Below are positions 1 to 10,814 of a stretch of 64,000 nucleotides of DNA, in pieces. The translations under genes and the position numbers were made by a program. Position 1 is the stretch's first letter. Every line of letters begins with the position of its first letter. A model generated the notes under the pieces. The model had not been told where the DNA came from, ran no database searches, and was given only the letters and a program-made list of their open reading frames with translations. Source of the DNA: Gnetum montanum (Eukaryota; Streptophyta; Gnetopsida; Gnetales; Gnetaceae); assembly GCA_015680685.1 (NCBI GenBank), contig MNCI01010839.1, positions 821,787 through 885,786 of the forward strand. The letters are read 5' to 3'.

Positions 1-79
1 GATTCATGTCGATATTCCTTTCAACCTCGCCGTATGGTCCATCAATAACTAACGGCTTAGTTAAGCGCTTGCAATCCAT
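1..79 (-). pseudogene. pol: A1 pol, N-terminal codons only
   Basis: The minus-strand ATG at 79 starts a reading frame beginning MDCKRLTKPLVIDGPYG. It matches the start of the A2 pol frame at 25329 (MDCQHLTAPLIIDGPYG) and resembles the B pol start at 37564 (MDEMLFAPLVL). A splice-acceptor-like sequence lies just upstream in this orientation (TTTATTGACAAG), in the same place as TTATTGGCAG in A2 and CTTTTGCAG in B. The catalytic domains are outside the window. Confidence 0.7.
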
Positions 80-185
80 TAGGCTAGTTCTTGTCAATAA
101 ATAGAGAGCCTGGTGAGATAGCGGAGGTCATTTTGTCTTTTGGCAATCTTTAGTGTATATGTATGACAGTGGATCAACGTGATAG

Positions 186-358
186 TGAAACGGCAGTTTA
201 ATGCCTTACCGGGCAACGAACGGCAGTTTAATGCCTTACCGGGTAAGGAACGGCAGTTTAACGCCTTACCAGGCAACGAATGGCAGTTTAATGCCTTACC
301 GAGCAAGGAACAGTAATTTAATGCCTTACCGGGCAAGGAACGACAGTTTAATGCCGAA
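186..358 (+). repeat. 30-bp tandem hairpin array, A1 (between aORF and pol)
   Basis: Six units with an exact 30-bp period (stem starts at 202, 232, 262, 292, 322 and 352). Each reads CAGTTTAATGCCTTACCGGG-like. The core can fold as a 4-bp stem (TGCC/GGCA) around a 6-base loop (TTACCG). The sixth unit is cut short after its left stem arm. The same array, with changed but still pairing stem bases, occurs in A2 at 25445-25570. Confidence 0.85.
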
Positions 359-544
359 ATTTTTGCGTCTTTTGTATATAATTTTTATATATTTTTTGAA
401 AAATTTAAAGCAAATCTGAAAAAGCACGGAAAACAAGGTGAAAAGCAAGAAAAACGGAGGGCGGCGGTGGCTTTCAGCGTCAGCGTCGGCGTCGATGTGC
501 CATAAAAAGGGGAGAAGGGGCTTCATTTGTCATTTGACTTTGAG

Positions 545-1435
545 TGTGAGCGTAAACTGCAGATCAGAACCCTAGTGTAGATGCCGAGCGAAACCCCAGC
601 GTAGATGCCGAGATAAACCCCAACGTAGACGCCGAGATAAACCCCAGTGTAGACGTCGAGATACAACCCAACGTATATGCCGAGATGGGCAGAGGAAAGG
701 AAATGGAAGGCCTTGGAAAGAAAGGACCAGAGCTGACGTTCGCGGAGGAGAGCGAGGCGATGCTGTAGTGCCTACCCCACCCGAGCCTTCCCGCGTGGCT
801 TGGATCTTCCAGCAAGTAGGCTCTTGACCCTGTTTTTGTTTATTTTTCTGCATCTATTTTTGTAGTGTAGACAGTTAGCATATAGGGTTTCGGCGTATAC
901 GTTGAGCGTAAAGGGTTCAGGGTACTGTACCGACGTATACGCCGCATGTGTTTGTTTTCAGCGTACTGTCACAGCGTCGTTTTTCGATGTTCAGTGTAGA
1001 CGGTTGTCGGCATACACGCTCAGCGTATATGCCGAGCGTAGACACTTGTGCTAGCTTCTGGCATAGATGGTCTACACTCGGCGTATATGCCGAGGGTTTC
1101 TATAGCGTATACGCTGAGCGTAGGTTGTTGGATATTTTGCAGCGTAAGCCTGTTCGGCATAAATTCTTGTATTATGCACAGCATACAGTTTTTAGCGTAT
1201 ACACCCAGCGTATACGCCTAGCGTATACGCCGATCATGAATGATTTCTAGCGTATACGACCAGCATAAATGATTTTTAGCATTTACGCCCAGCGTATACG
1301 CCGGGCGTAAATAGTTAGCAATTTTTAGCGTGTACACCCAGCGTATACGCCGAGCGTAACAGTTTGTGTATACGCCCAGTGTAACAGTTTGTGTATACGC
1401 CCGACATATACCCCGAGCGTAACAGTTAATCTTTC
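545..1435. repeat. GCGTATACGC-type array around aORF exon 1, A1
   Basis: Dense, imperfectly spaced copies of AGCGTATACGC, GCGTAAAC, GCGTAGAC and decayed forms such as GTATATGC run from before aORF exon 1 through intron 1 (clear examples near 893, 935, 1075, 1105, 1210, 1300 and 1345). The core GCGTATACGC is a perfect 10-bp palindrome. The same motif dominates the A LTR U3 and leader. Confidence 0.85.
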
Positions 1436-4400
1436 AAGTTTTTTTCAAAATGAAGTTTTCGGTATAATTAATCTTTCGGGTTGTTTTTAATGGCCTGCAG
1501 GGATGTTGAACCTCCCCTTCTAGTGACTAAGCTAGTTGGGGTGTTGACATGGTTTGGTCCCATTGAGGGTGGTGAACCGACCCCATATTTAACTGTTGAG
1601 AACAATGGGGTCTGGTTTCGGGACGGGGCCTGCGAATTTTTGGCCTTCATGCTAGACCACTTCAGGGTTGTGATTTGGTCCCACCTAAGTGAGGATGTGG
1701 CGCGGAGCATCATCGGGGCCATGTTGCCTGGTGCAGTGGAGGGTATTAGAATATTCATTGATGATATTGATGAAGGGCCACTTGTCACCGAGGGTGTTCC
1801 CCTCGGTGGTCCAAGATCTGCCCGTCCATTGATGTGTGTGTGGGATCGGCTGCCACGGGGGCCTAACTATATCAACAACACGTTATTCCTAGCTGACCGC
1901 GCACACACCTTGTTCCAGAATCCTCCCGGCACAGTATACCGGGTGGAAAGGTAATTTCATTTTAGCCCTGGTTGTTCCTCTCTTTTTATATTCAAATATT
2001 TGCTCTTGTTTTAACACATGTTTTCACCTTTCCGTAGGCCGAAATTTACGCGAGAAGGGGCCTACGCAGGCGATGATGGGCTTGCATTGGCGCGCACGAC
2101 TTTGGAGGTGTTCATGGTGGGTCCCACCCTTCGCGGGGCCGCTTTGGCTCACACTAGGGGCGCCATGAAGAACTTCCACAAGAAATTTTCTAAGGCGTTT
2201 GCACAATGCACTGGGCGTGGATGGTTGCACGCCGACTGGTCCCCTAATGGACCAATTTTTCCATCTGCTTCTGATCTGGCGAAACCTCAAAATCTAATAC
2301 TGAGAGTAAGTGGCAATATTTTCTAGATGTCGTGATGTGTTTGTTCAATCGCCAAGTGTTAAACTAATATGAGGGTTTTGGATTTGTCTCTACAGCTGGC
2401 ACTACCTCTGGCGGGGGTTCTGTTGTGATCGGGCGAACTGAAACGACTCTCTCTATGAAATTTGGTGAAACCAGTGCCGCCCAAAAGTGGTTTCGGATAA
2501 AAGCCCCACCATCCATTATTGCCTGTTTAGAACATGCCGGCCTTATGGCGCTCTTCGCGGCCCCTAGCCTGAACGTGTCTGTTTCTGAAGACTCTATCGC
2601 AAGTCAAGAGTCTCGGGGTTGAAGTAGTGCGATTCATGCGCACTGTTCTAGAAGCTGGCGTGCCCTACAACTGGGCTGAATTTTTATTATTGGGCATGAC
2701 TAAAGAGATAGTGTGGCTGCGTTCGAACATAGAAGCTCAGTCCCATTTCACCTATGCCTTCTTTGCCGGTTATGTTCGTCATTTGGCCGAATTTTTAGTG
2801 GTTCGTGGGGAGAACAAATTTGTTTTGCGTGATAGGAATCAGTTATCTCGCCCTTGGGTAAACCACTTATTCGACATAGCTAAGCCCCAAGATGCCCCCA
2901 AGGGGATTGATGAATCCCTTACGATCACTACAGGTGGATCGTCTGGCGCCTCACTCCATACGCGCGACAGTGTAGGGTTGGAACCGGATGAAATACCCTA
3001 CACTGCCAAAAAGGTGGAACGGGTAGTCAAGGACATAATAGGCAAAGCCAAATCAAAGTTGGCGAAGCGTGACCGCACAGCTGAGGAGACCAGTGAGATT
3101 GAATAGCCCAAAGTAAAGCCGATTCGGCTTAAAATACCTAGTAAACCTCTTGTTTCCTTTACTTCACTTATCTTGCAGATAGTTTTAACAGTTACTAGCT
3201 GTATGCAACTAACTTCGTCTATTTTGTGTTGAGAAGTCAAGAGGCAGGATTTGCAGACTATACTTGAGGAGGAAGAGTTAACTGACCCGGCGGGAGGGAC
3301 TGAAGAGCTGGGGGAAGGAACTGGAGACACTGAACTACTAGATGATCAAGCGGAGACTGAAGAGATGTTCGGTGATTTTCTCAAAGGTAACCTAGACCTT
3401 GGAGACCCTCCCACACCGGAGGAGACTAGACGGAATGGTATGTCTCTTTACTTAGTTATGCAGCCTAATATATTCTGGGATTATCTCATTGTGAATTTTT
3501 TGTTTGACTCAGAGGAGAGCGAGACCATCCTCGAGATGGAGCCAGAGATTCCCCCTGAAGTGCCGCCAAAGGTTAGCACTTTATGCGCTGATGGACCTTT
3601 TACTTGGATGGAAATGCCAAGTAAAAGGGATTTCGTAGCTGGTGTGGCCGAAGAGATCATTGAGCGGATTGAAGGGATCAATCCTGAAATAGGTGTGAGA
3701 ACATCCAAAGATCTTTACTATGTTAGAGTTTGATGCTTGATTTTGTCTGTTCTAAGGTTTGTCGTTTCTCTGTGGATAGGTGCCCAACTGAGGTGGGATC
3801 CGTTTGAGACTGTCACCATAGAGAGCTTGCCCACACTTTCCCCAGAAGTTGAACAAGTGCCCAGACCCGTTTATGAAGAGGTAGCAGAGGGCTTTGTTCA
3901 CAATGCTAAAGCAGTATGGACATGTAGGCGATCCATTGAGCAATTGTGGCTCCAGATTCAGGTGAAAGAAAAAGAGGTTTCTGAACTGTCGGTGGAACGT
4001 GATGATCTGAAGGCCCGGTACGAATTTTCCGTAGCTAGATTACGCAATGATCGCTCTTGGCGGACCTCCGAGGTCACGTATACGAGGTATTGGAACCTAC
4101 TCAATCATCACGCAGGATTGATACGGAGACTAGGGGAGCGCAGGGTTCAAATTAAATTGCTGAACATCAAATGCCAAGATTGGAAGGCTTTCGCCTCCAA
4201 AGTACGCAAATGGGGGCAAGATGAGAAGAACCAAAAGCACCAGTATAAGAAGTCGCTAAAAGAAGTGTCCATTGAGAAGCGATAGTTGGAAATGTTTGTG
4301 GAAGGCCTTGGTCTACGCTCTACCTTTGACACATTCGCCCAAAACACAATTGTAGAGATGGAATCCCCTAAACTACTGATAACAACTGCTTCTGGGGAGG

Positions 4401-4764
4401 TGTCAGTGGGGGAGTTCCCTTTGAAACGTCCTACCTGGTCGGATGTTGACAAGGGAAAGGTTCTGGCAGATGTTGATTTGGGTCTCGATGGGACAGATTG
4501 GGCAAGTGTTTCCGAAGAGGAAATCCTGCGACGACTGGAATTCAGCTTGGGGGGATCTCCTATGGTAAGCGTTTCATCTTTATGAAGTTAATTGATTGAA
4601 TAATGTTTGAAATTTTGACATTCGCTTATTCTTGTGTTGGTTATTTCCTTTGGTCTTTTCAGGATGAAGGTGGTGATGATACTGGAGAAGCCGGCCCCAG
4701 TGGAGTAGGGGCCTCTGATGCTGGCGGATCCAAGGGGGATGGTCGTCATGTCCCAGATGTTTAG
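685..4764 (+). pseudogene. A1 aORF: spliced opposite-strand gene, NIF-like pseudo-phosphatase + PF20167-like + coiled coil
   Basis: A multi-exon gene on the strand opposite to gag-pol, function unknown. Exons by GT-AG sites and copy comparison: 685-815; 1501-1950; 2038-2305; 2396 to about 3147; about 3236-3434; about 3514-3691; 3780-4564; 4663-4764. Exon 2 resembles the FCP1/NIF phosphatase fold: a hydrophobic strand with GVLTW, then NNGVWFR, CEFLAFMLDHFRVVIWS, and NNTLF...FQNPPGTVY. The expected first catalytic Asp is Lys (VTKLVGV). Exon 4 matches the PF20167-like region but lacks about 300 bp present in A2, near 2610. Later exons give an acidic segment (LEEEEL), a GAQLRWDP motif with a charged coiled coil (3780-4270), and an acidic tail. 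An in-frame TAG in exon 1 (766-768) and one at 4283-4285 show decay. The fold call is by motif only. Confidence 0.75.
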
Positions 4765-5004
4765 CATTTTAGCTCTTAAGTGTTTTTTTTTCATGTTGTT
4801 TTTCAACTCAGATTTATACTGGAACTGTAACTTGAAAATTGTGGAATGAACGGAAATAGTTGATTGTATGTAATAACTATATATATATTTTTCTGTTGAT
4901 TTTGAGTTTAACATGACATAGAAATGTAAAAATATTTTGGTTTTTTTTCTGTTCTAAGTGTATTATGGAAATGTGATTATAAAAGTAAGACGACAAGCAA
5001 GTAC

Positions 5005-5350
5005 TAGTTTATGGCCATTGCGGGCCCCGTGTGTAGTTTATGGCCATTTCGGGCCCCGTGCGTAGTTTATGGCCATTTTGGGCCCCTTGCGTAATCAGTA
5101 AATGTTTTGGAGGACGTGGATAGATTTCTTGGTCAACTGATCGTTGCTGATGGTGGCTAGTTTTATGTCATTGCGGACATGATAGTTTAATGTCATTTCG
5201 GACTTGGAGTGGCATTTAATTATTTTCCTGTTTTATCGTAGTTTAGTGTCATTTTGGACTTGTTTATAGTTTAACGTCATTTCGGACTTTTTATAGTTTA
5301 ACGTCATTTTGGACATTTTATAGGTTAACGTCATTTCGGATTAGGAGTGA
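5005..5350 (+). repeat. Mini-hairpin array after protease, A1
   Basis: About nine units of TAGTTTA followed by a short stem-loop: GGCC-ATTGCG-GGCC, GGCC-ATTTCG-GGCC, TGTC-ATTGCG-GACA, CGTC-ATTTCG-GAC and variants. The loop is nearly always six bases of the type NTNNCG or NTNNTG. The array separates the ends of the convergent gag-pro (minus) and aORF (plus) frames. The counterpart in A2 is 48125-48360 and in B 32697-32830. Confidence 0.8.
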
Positions 5351-5355
5351 TAGTA

Positions 5356-8300
5356 TCATTTCAGTAATTTTTTGATTTTTTTCGTTTTAATGTTAGACGA
5401 CGCTTCAACAGGTAGGATCCAGTATTCAGTGTTCCCTTCGCTGATTACATTAAACGGCAATTCGGCCCAAGGGACTTTTGATGGAATGTCTTTTGTGTTA
5501 GCGTTTTCAAATATTTCAGTGTCCGTAGGGAGCTCTATATTAGCTTCTACTTGAGGAGGCATAGGCGTTTCTGTTTGAGGAGGCTTTTGTTCCATGTCGG
5601 AAGATTTACTACTTACCGGTGGTTGCAGATTCTCGTTATTTTGGCTAGGTTTTTCAAGTTCGACTTCCGAGCCCTGGTCCATGTCCATATGCGATGAGAT
5701 AATAGGAGTAGCTGCTTCACCGTGTAAGATAATTTGCCCACCTTCATAAGGCAGGCGAATTTCTTGATGTATAGGGGAGGAGACAGCTCTCAGTTGGGCT
5801 AACCAGGATCTTCCCAATATTAGGTTGAACCCCGGCATCTCATCCACTACTAGGAAATCGGCAGATGTTGGGAATTGATCTCCCACTATGAAGTCTAAGG
5901 TTATTATGCCTTTCATCATTACGCGTGACCCACTGAATGACTTCAAACATGTAGTCGTGGTTGGTTTAAGTAGTTCAGTAAGTCCTAGTTGTTCAATGAT
6001 GTGGTACAACACAACGTTTGTCGTAGCTCCATCGTCTACATGGACCCTATGTATTTTAAATCGGTTTATACAGATTGTTATGAACATGGGGGCTATTGTT
6101 ACCTCCTTCGTTTTCTTATCCACCTTGATGTTATCATCATGAAAGCTTAGAGGCTTAGGAGTAGTCCTGTGAGGCGAGAACATCACCACATGGATGGAGG
6201 TTTCGTTTGGGGGTAATTCCTCGCTTACCGGGATTGACGTTAACATGCGCACTAGAGCTTCCCGATGTGTTTGAGATGTTAGGACCAAGTCATACAAGCT
6301 CAGTGAAGTGTTCTTTTGTTTTAATGCTTGTGTGACTTGTGTCAAGGCGGCTGCGAAGTTTTCACTGTTGGGGGTGTTTCCATCGGTGCTGACTGGATCC
6401 ATTGGACCCAACAGTTTTATCTCTCGTTTCGTTGGCTTGTCAGTTTTCAGAGCTATCGTTTTAGATGATTCATGTTTTTTAGATGACTCACCTTCATTGC
6501 CTATGCTTGGTTGATCGTTAGATGATGACATGGGTACAGAGTTGAGGGGAGTGGGCTTAGGTGGCCCCATAACTAGCCGTTGGCGTTCTTTCTCTATACG
6601 TTCACGAGCGAGTCTGTTTGCAAGACGTTCTCGCATGTGGTGTGGAGGTGCCATTGATTTTGGCATTCTGGGTTGCCCTAGGAGTTTTACCACATATGGA
6701 GTTGGGCGGGATGGCGCTTGTATAGTTGGATGTGCTTGGTTAGAGGGCTGGACAAGTACCCTAATAACGTAGGGCTTAGGTTGGCCTTGTGTTTGTGACA
6801 CGGAGGCTTGGTAGTCATTGGGACTTTTGGGTATCCTAACGACAAACGAGGCTGGTTTTGGCGAAGGTTGGGCCTCCACTGTTGCGGTTGCTGATGGTAC
6901 TCAGACTACGAAAGGAGTAGGCCTAATATGTAGAGTTGGTGCATTTAAGGAGGTGACAGGAGGGACATGCACCACATATGGCTTGTCGTGTGTCGTGGTG
7001 TTAGGTGTTGTTACTGCTGGGGGCATCTGAACAACATATGGCCATTGTGAAGGATGCGGTGGCTGGGATGCGGATGTAGACGCAGGAACAGGTATGCGAA
7101 CTACAAAGGGTTTGTTGGATGTTTGCTGTGTATGTTCAGGAGATATGGTGTTAATGTAGGATGGCCCAGAATCATCATCAAGATAGATTGTATTAATGAC
7201 GTATGGTGCCTCTTTAGTATTTAAAGGGTTTTTATAGACCCCCATAGTTTGATTTTGCGGTTGGATCGGGTTTGCTTCGTCAAAGGTGATTTTATCGTCG
7301 TCAATCATCTGCTGGATGTCCTGCTTCAAGGTGAAGCAGTAATCCGTTCCATGCCCTGGTCGTTGATGGTAATCGCAAAAACGATCCATCCTGAAGCCCT
7401 TGGGTACGGGAGGCTCATCCGGCATTGCTAGGCTTGGGTTTTGAACGAGTTGACAGAACCGGTCATGTCTCTGGATGGCCGCAGGAGATAACTGTTTATG
7501 TTGCATTAAACCGGCCTTTAGGAGTTGATCAAAAAGCAAGGATGGCCTCATGGGCAGGGGTGTGTATTGAGAGGGTTCTTTCTTCTCAAAATTGCGCGTA
7601 CGGTTCGTCGGGTTCTGCTGTGATGACGATTCTTTCGCGGTCGTCGGAGTTGGTCTGTTGTAATTAGTAGGGGTTGTCAGCGGTTTAGTTTGTTGTTGTG
7701 CCCCTGCTATCGATGCTATAGTTGTTTTAGCCTTTTCTTTATCCTTTTTAGTATGTTGATTTTTAAAGGCTAAGTAGGCAGGGTCATTGCTATTTTGGGC
7801 TGCCTCTTCTATGTTTTTAATTTGCTCAAATGCTTGGTTAAGATTGCGCGCGTTCAGATAGTACAGCTTGGATTTAAAGAAATTGTTGACGGCCCCTTTT
7901 AAAATAGTGAGCAGGTATGTCTGGGAGATTGGCTCGTGCAGCTCATTGAGAGCTGCGCTCCACCTCTAAATAAATTTCTGGACCGGTTCAAGTGGTGCTT
8001 CCTTGACCTAAATGAGGCTATCTAGTGTGGCCTCAGGTTTCAGGTTATATTTGAACTTGGTTACGAACTGGTGTAGTAGGTCCTCCAAGGAGGAGACGGA
8101 GTTTCTTGGGAGGGCCTTATACCAATCAAGTGCTCTCCCTGAGAGGGACATGGGGAACACTCGAAGAATTGCATGGGGCCATGCTTGCAGTAGTGCGCAT
8201 TCTAACTTGAATGTTATTAAATAAGCAATAGGATCTGTCTCCCCATTGTACTTGGTTAGCGTTGGTAGGGAGACACTTTTAGGAAAAGTTAAAGGTGGGA

Positions 8301-9519
8301 TGGAAGAGCTGATGGGGTCATCATTGTAGAAGTCTAAATCCTTCAACTCCCCGTCAGCGGCTGTTTTGAGATGTTTTACCTCGTTAGTTAACTCCTGCAT
8401 CATCTTTTTAGCATCCGCCCAATCCTGAGCATTTGGGAGCATGGTGGATTGAGCTTGTGGTACACTGTATGGGTTAGACTATTGAACGGTGGGTTGAAAG
8501 GCTGAAAGTTGCGTTGTTGGCGGTTGTGTTTGTGGGAAGTCTACAGTAGGTGGTACTAGGGATAATACATTATAATGAGGAGGCTGTTGTTGCTGTGGTT
8601 GCGGCTATGCCTGGGGCACATGAGCTGGTGGCAGCGTATGGGGTGGTACATGGTGGTAGGAAGTTTGCTGTGACGTCGTACCCATCATCGTCCATTGTCC
8701 GGCCGTGTTGTATGAAGAGGCTCCCTGTTGGGTTATGGCAGTCAAAGGGGGTGCATGCATTTGGACGTGCGAGATGTAGTGGGCAGATGTGGACGTGAGT
8801 ATAACGTGTGGCATTCCTATCACTTGGGGTGGGAATGTCACTCCCACGTTACTGTGAGGGGGCAGTGCTCGTGAGGATGAACCCGCAGCTATAGCGGGGA
8901 TGATTGCAAAAGGGAATGTGTTGGGCAAGGAGTTGCCCTAGGGAGGAATGTGGACTAACGTTGATGTTTCTTGTAATGGTGCTTGGGTCTGGGTAGTCCT
9001 AAGGGGTTGGAGGGGCATGATCTGCCCTGCGTCTGGGTGAAAGATGGGGTTAAGGTGGTTATGTGGACTAAGGGTGTGGTAGGAGTCTTCGTGCTCTGAT
9101 TGGGCAGCGAATTCGTCCTCTTCGTCCAGTTGGGGATCCACCATAGGTTGGTCTAACGATTGGCTCCTGTGCAGAAGGAGCTGCGTAAAGAGCTCCGAGA
9201 ATTGTTCTGGAACGGGGATTACGTCATATGGGGAAGGGATGAACTCGTGTCCTCCCCTGTAAAAGAGTTCGAGTTTCTTCTTTACTTCCATTTCAACCTG
9301 ATCCACTGCTAGGCTGGCTTGTATCTTAATGCAGATGAAGTTATACTGGTCTTAGGTTATAACATTAGCAGCCGGATCTCTCCCTTGCAACCTCAAAGAT
9401 CGATGGGGCCCCATTGTGGATTGCCCTCCCGAGTGTTGTGTGATAGACTGCTGGGCAGCCATGGTGTCCGAGATGTTGATGTTCTGGGTAGTGGCAGCAG
9501 TGGTGTTTACGGGATTCAT
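5356..9519 (-). pseudogene. gag-pro: A1 gag-protease polyprotein with in-frame stops
   Basis: One reading frame of 1,388 codons from the ATG at 9519 to the TGA at 5356 has no frameshift, only internal stops (for example TAG at 7966-7968 and 8008-8010 where A2 still has CAG). Order: Pro/Gln-rich N-terminus; retrotransposon gag capsid domain (about 8300-8010; ALDWYKALP, HQFVTKF); zinc-knuckle-like FCDYHQRPGHGTDYC (about 7385-7343); a tract of repeated PYVVRIP motifs (about 7120-6600); aspartic protease with VHVDDGATTNVV (about 6045-6010) and ILGRSWLAQL (about 5820-5790). It would encode the particle shell and the protease that processes it. The frame ends before RT; pol is a separate block beyond the aORF. 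Confidence 0.88.
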
Positions 9520-9544
9520 GATGATAGATTGTGTATGTAAAATG

Positions 9545-9946
9545 GTTTGAGTGTGAGGAATTGATGTACTGGGCAGCGTACAACGTACACGCTTCAACTG
9601 GGAACGTGTAATAGCTGTATACAACGTATACGTACAGTGTATGCGGCCGACGTAGACGAATCCATAGCGTAAGTGTGTGTCGTAGATGCTGTGCAGCAGA
9701 CAATGTAGACGCTAAGTATGCAGCATAGATGCTGGCCTATGGGCAGCGTAGACGCTAGTGTAAGTGGGCAGCGTAGACGCTGGCGTAAGTGTGCAGCGTA
9801 GAAGCTAGGGTTTCTGATCGCAGCGCAAACGCTAGAAGATTGACAGCGCAGACGCTGAGAGTTGGGGGTTTAAACAGTGCACAGGGCAGCGAAAACACTG
9901 ATGAGCATAGACGCTGAGGAGCATATAGTCAAGTTGTTTAAGCGGA
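9545..9946. repeat. GCGTA-motif leader between PBS and gag, A1
   Basis: The untranslated leader of A1 holds degenerate GCGTAGACGCT, GCGTATACG and GTAGACGCT units every 15-35 bp. The same leader in A2 (52620-53120) is rich in GCGTAAAAC and GCGTATACGC. No coding potential is credible here. Confidence 0.75.
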
Positions 9947-9965
9947 GGCCCTCCTTCTAGCGCCA
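9947..9965 (-). other. Primer binding site, A1
   Basis: In the element's orientation the sequence TGGCGCTAGAAGGAGGGCC starts five bases inside the 5' LTR. It begins TGG, as required to pair with a tRNA 3' CCA end. The identical 19-mer occurs in A2, and a one-base variant in B. I could not assign the tRNA with confidence. Confidence 0.8.
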
Positions 9966-10730
9966 AAATCTGTACCGCCTGAAATCGTCGGTCCCTGGCT
10001 GGAAGGAAAAACAGAGACCGTGGGATCGCAGGATGAGCACAGATGACCCTACCTTCGCTTGAGGGCGAGCTGGAATGCACAAAGGTAGAGTACCTTGGGT
10101 GGTCTGCACGCAGATCAGACAAGGATTTCCCCGAGCATCACCGAGGTGTTATATGCTGGGTTATGCGTAAACGGTGTAGCGGGCGTAAAACAGAGCAAAC
10201 AGTGAAAACAGGGTGTAAGCGAAATGTAAATGGCGTAACAGCGTAAACAACATAAACTGATATACGCAGTGTAAACTAAGCGTAAAACTGAACACAGCGT
10301 AAATAGGGCATGAACCCGAGTGCACAGCGTAATAGGGCATAAACTGGGCGTAAAGCGTAAACAGGATGCCGACAGCGTAAATAGTGTAAATAGAGCGTAG
10401 GCAGCGTAATCAGAGCGTAAATGTAAATGAGCATAAGTAGAAACACATGCAAGAAATCAGCGTAAACTGTAAATTATAAACTGTAAACTGTATTATGAAG
10501 TGGAAATCTAGTGCACTGGTCTAACGCAGTTGTGGCTGAACACAAGGCGGACGTAAAGCCCCAGTGGGTGCAGGGATGCGGTTGGTTCGCATGGTAGGTA
10601 GAGCGTAGAGACTGTGCTCGGCGTACAGGACTTCCAGCGTAAGAGGGTTTAGGCTTTGGTTTGCAGCGTAATTGCTCTTGGGTCTGCTTTGGTAAATTTT
10701 TGCCGACCTTGAATACGTGGAAAACTGGGC

Positions 10731-10738
10731 TTTTTATA
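10731..10738 (-). promoter_or_regulatory. TATA box of A1 5' LTR
   Basis: Minus-strand TATAAAAA lies about 80 bp downstream of the GCGTATACGC array, in the same position as TATAAAAA in both A2 LTRs. It is the likely core promoter of the sense transcript. Confidence 0.65.
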
Positions 10739-10814
10739 GGGGGGAGTTTACCGGGAAAATCGGGTTGGGAGACACGTGGCGTGTCGACCGGGTGTGTACA
10801 ATTTAGAAATATGG

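Noticed and set aside
186-358. CRISPR-like array (regular 30-bp period)
   Set aside because: Units are directly adjacent without unique spacers, no cas-like gene is near, and the surrounding DNA is a plant retrotransposon.
1481-1954. Functional host phosphatase gene
   Set aside because: The NIF-like exon occurs in three retrotransposon copies, lacks catalytic Asp residues and has stops; it is part of the mobile element.
6530-7030. Plus-strand open frames opposite A1 gag-pro
   Set aside because: They are shadows of the minus-strand Gag frame, which has the capsid, zinc-knuckle and protease motifs.
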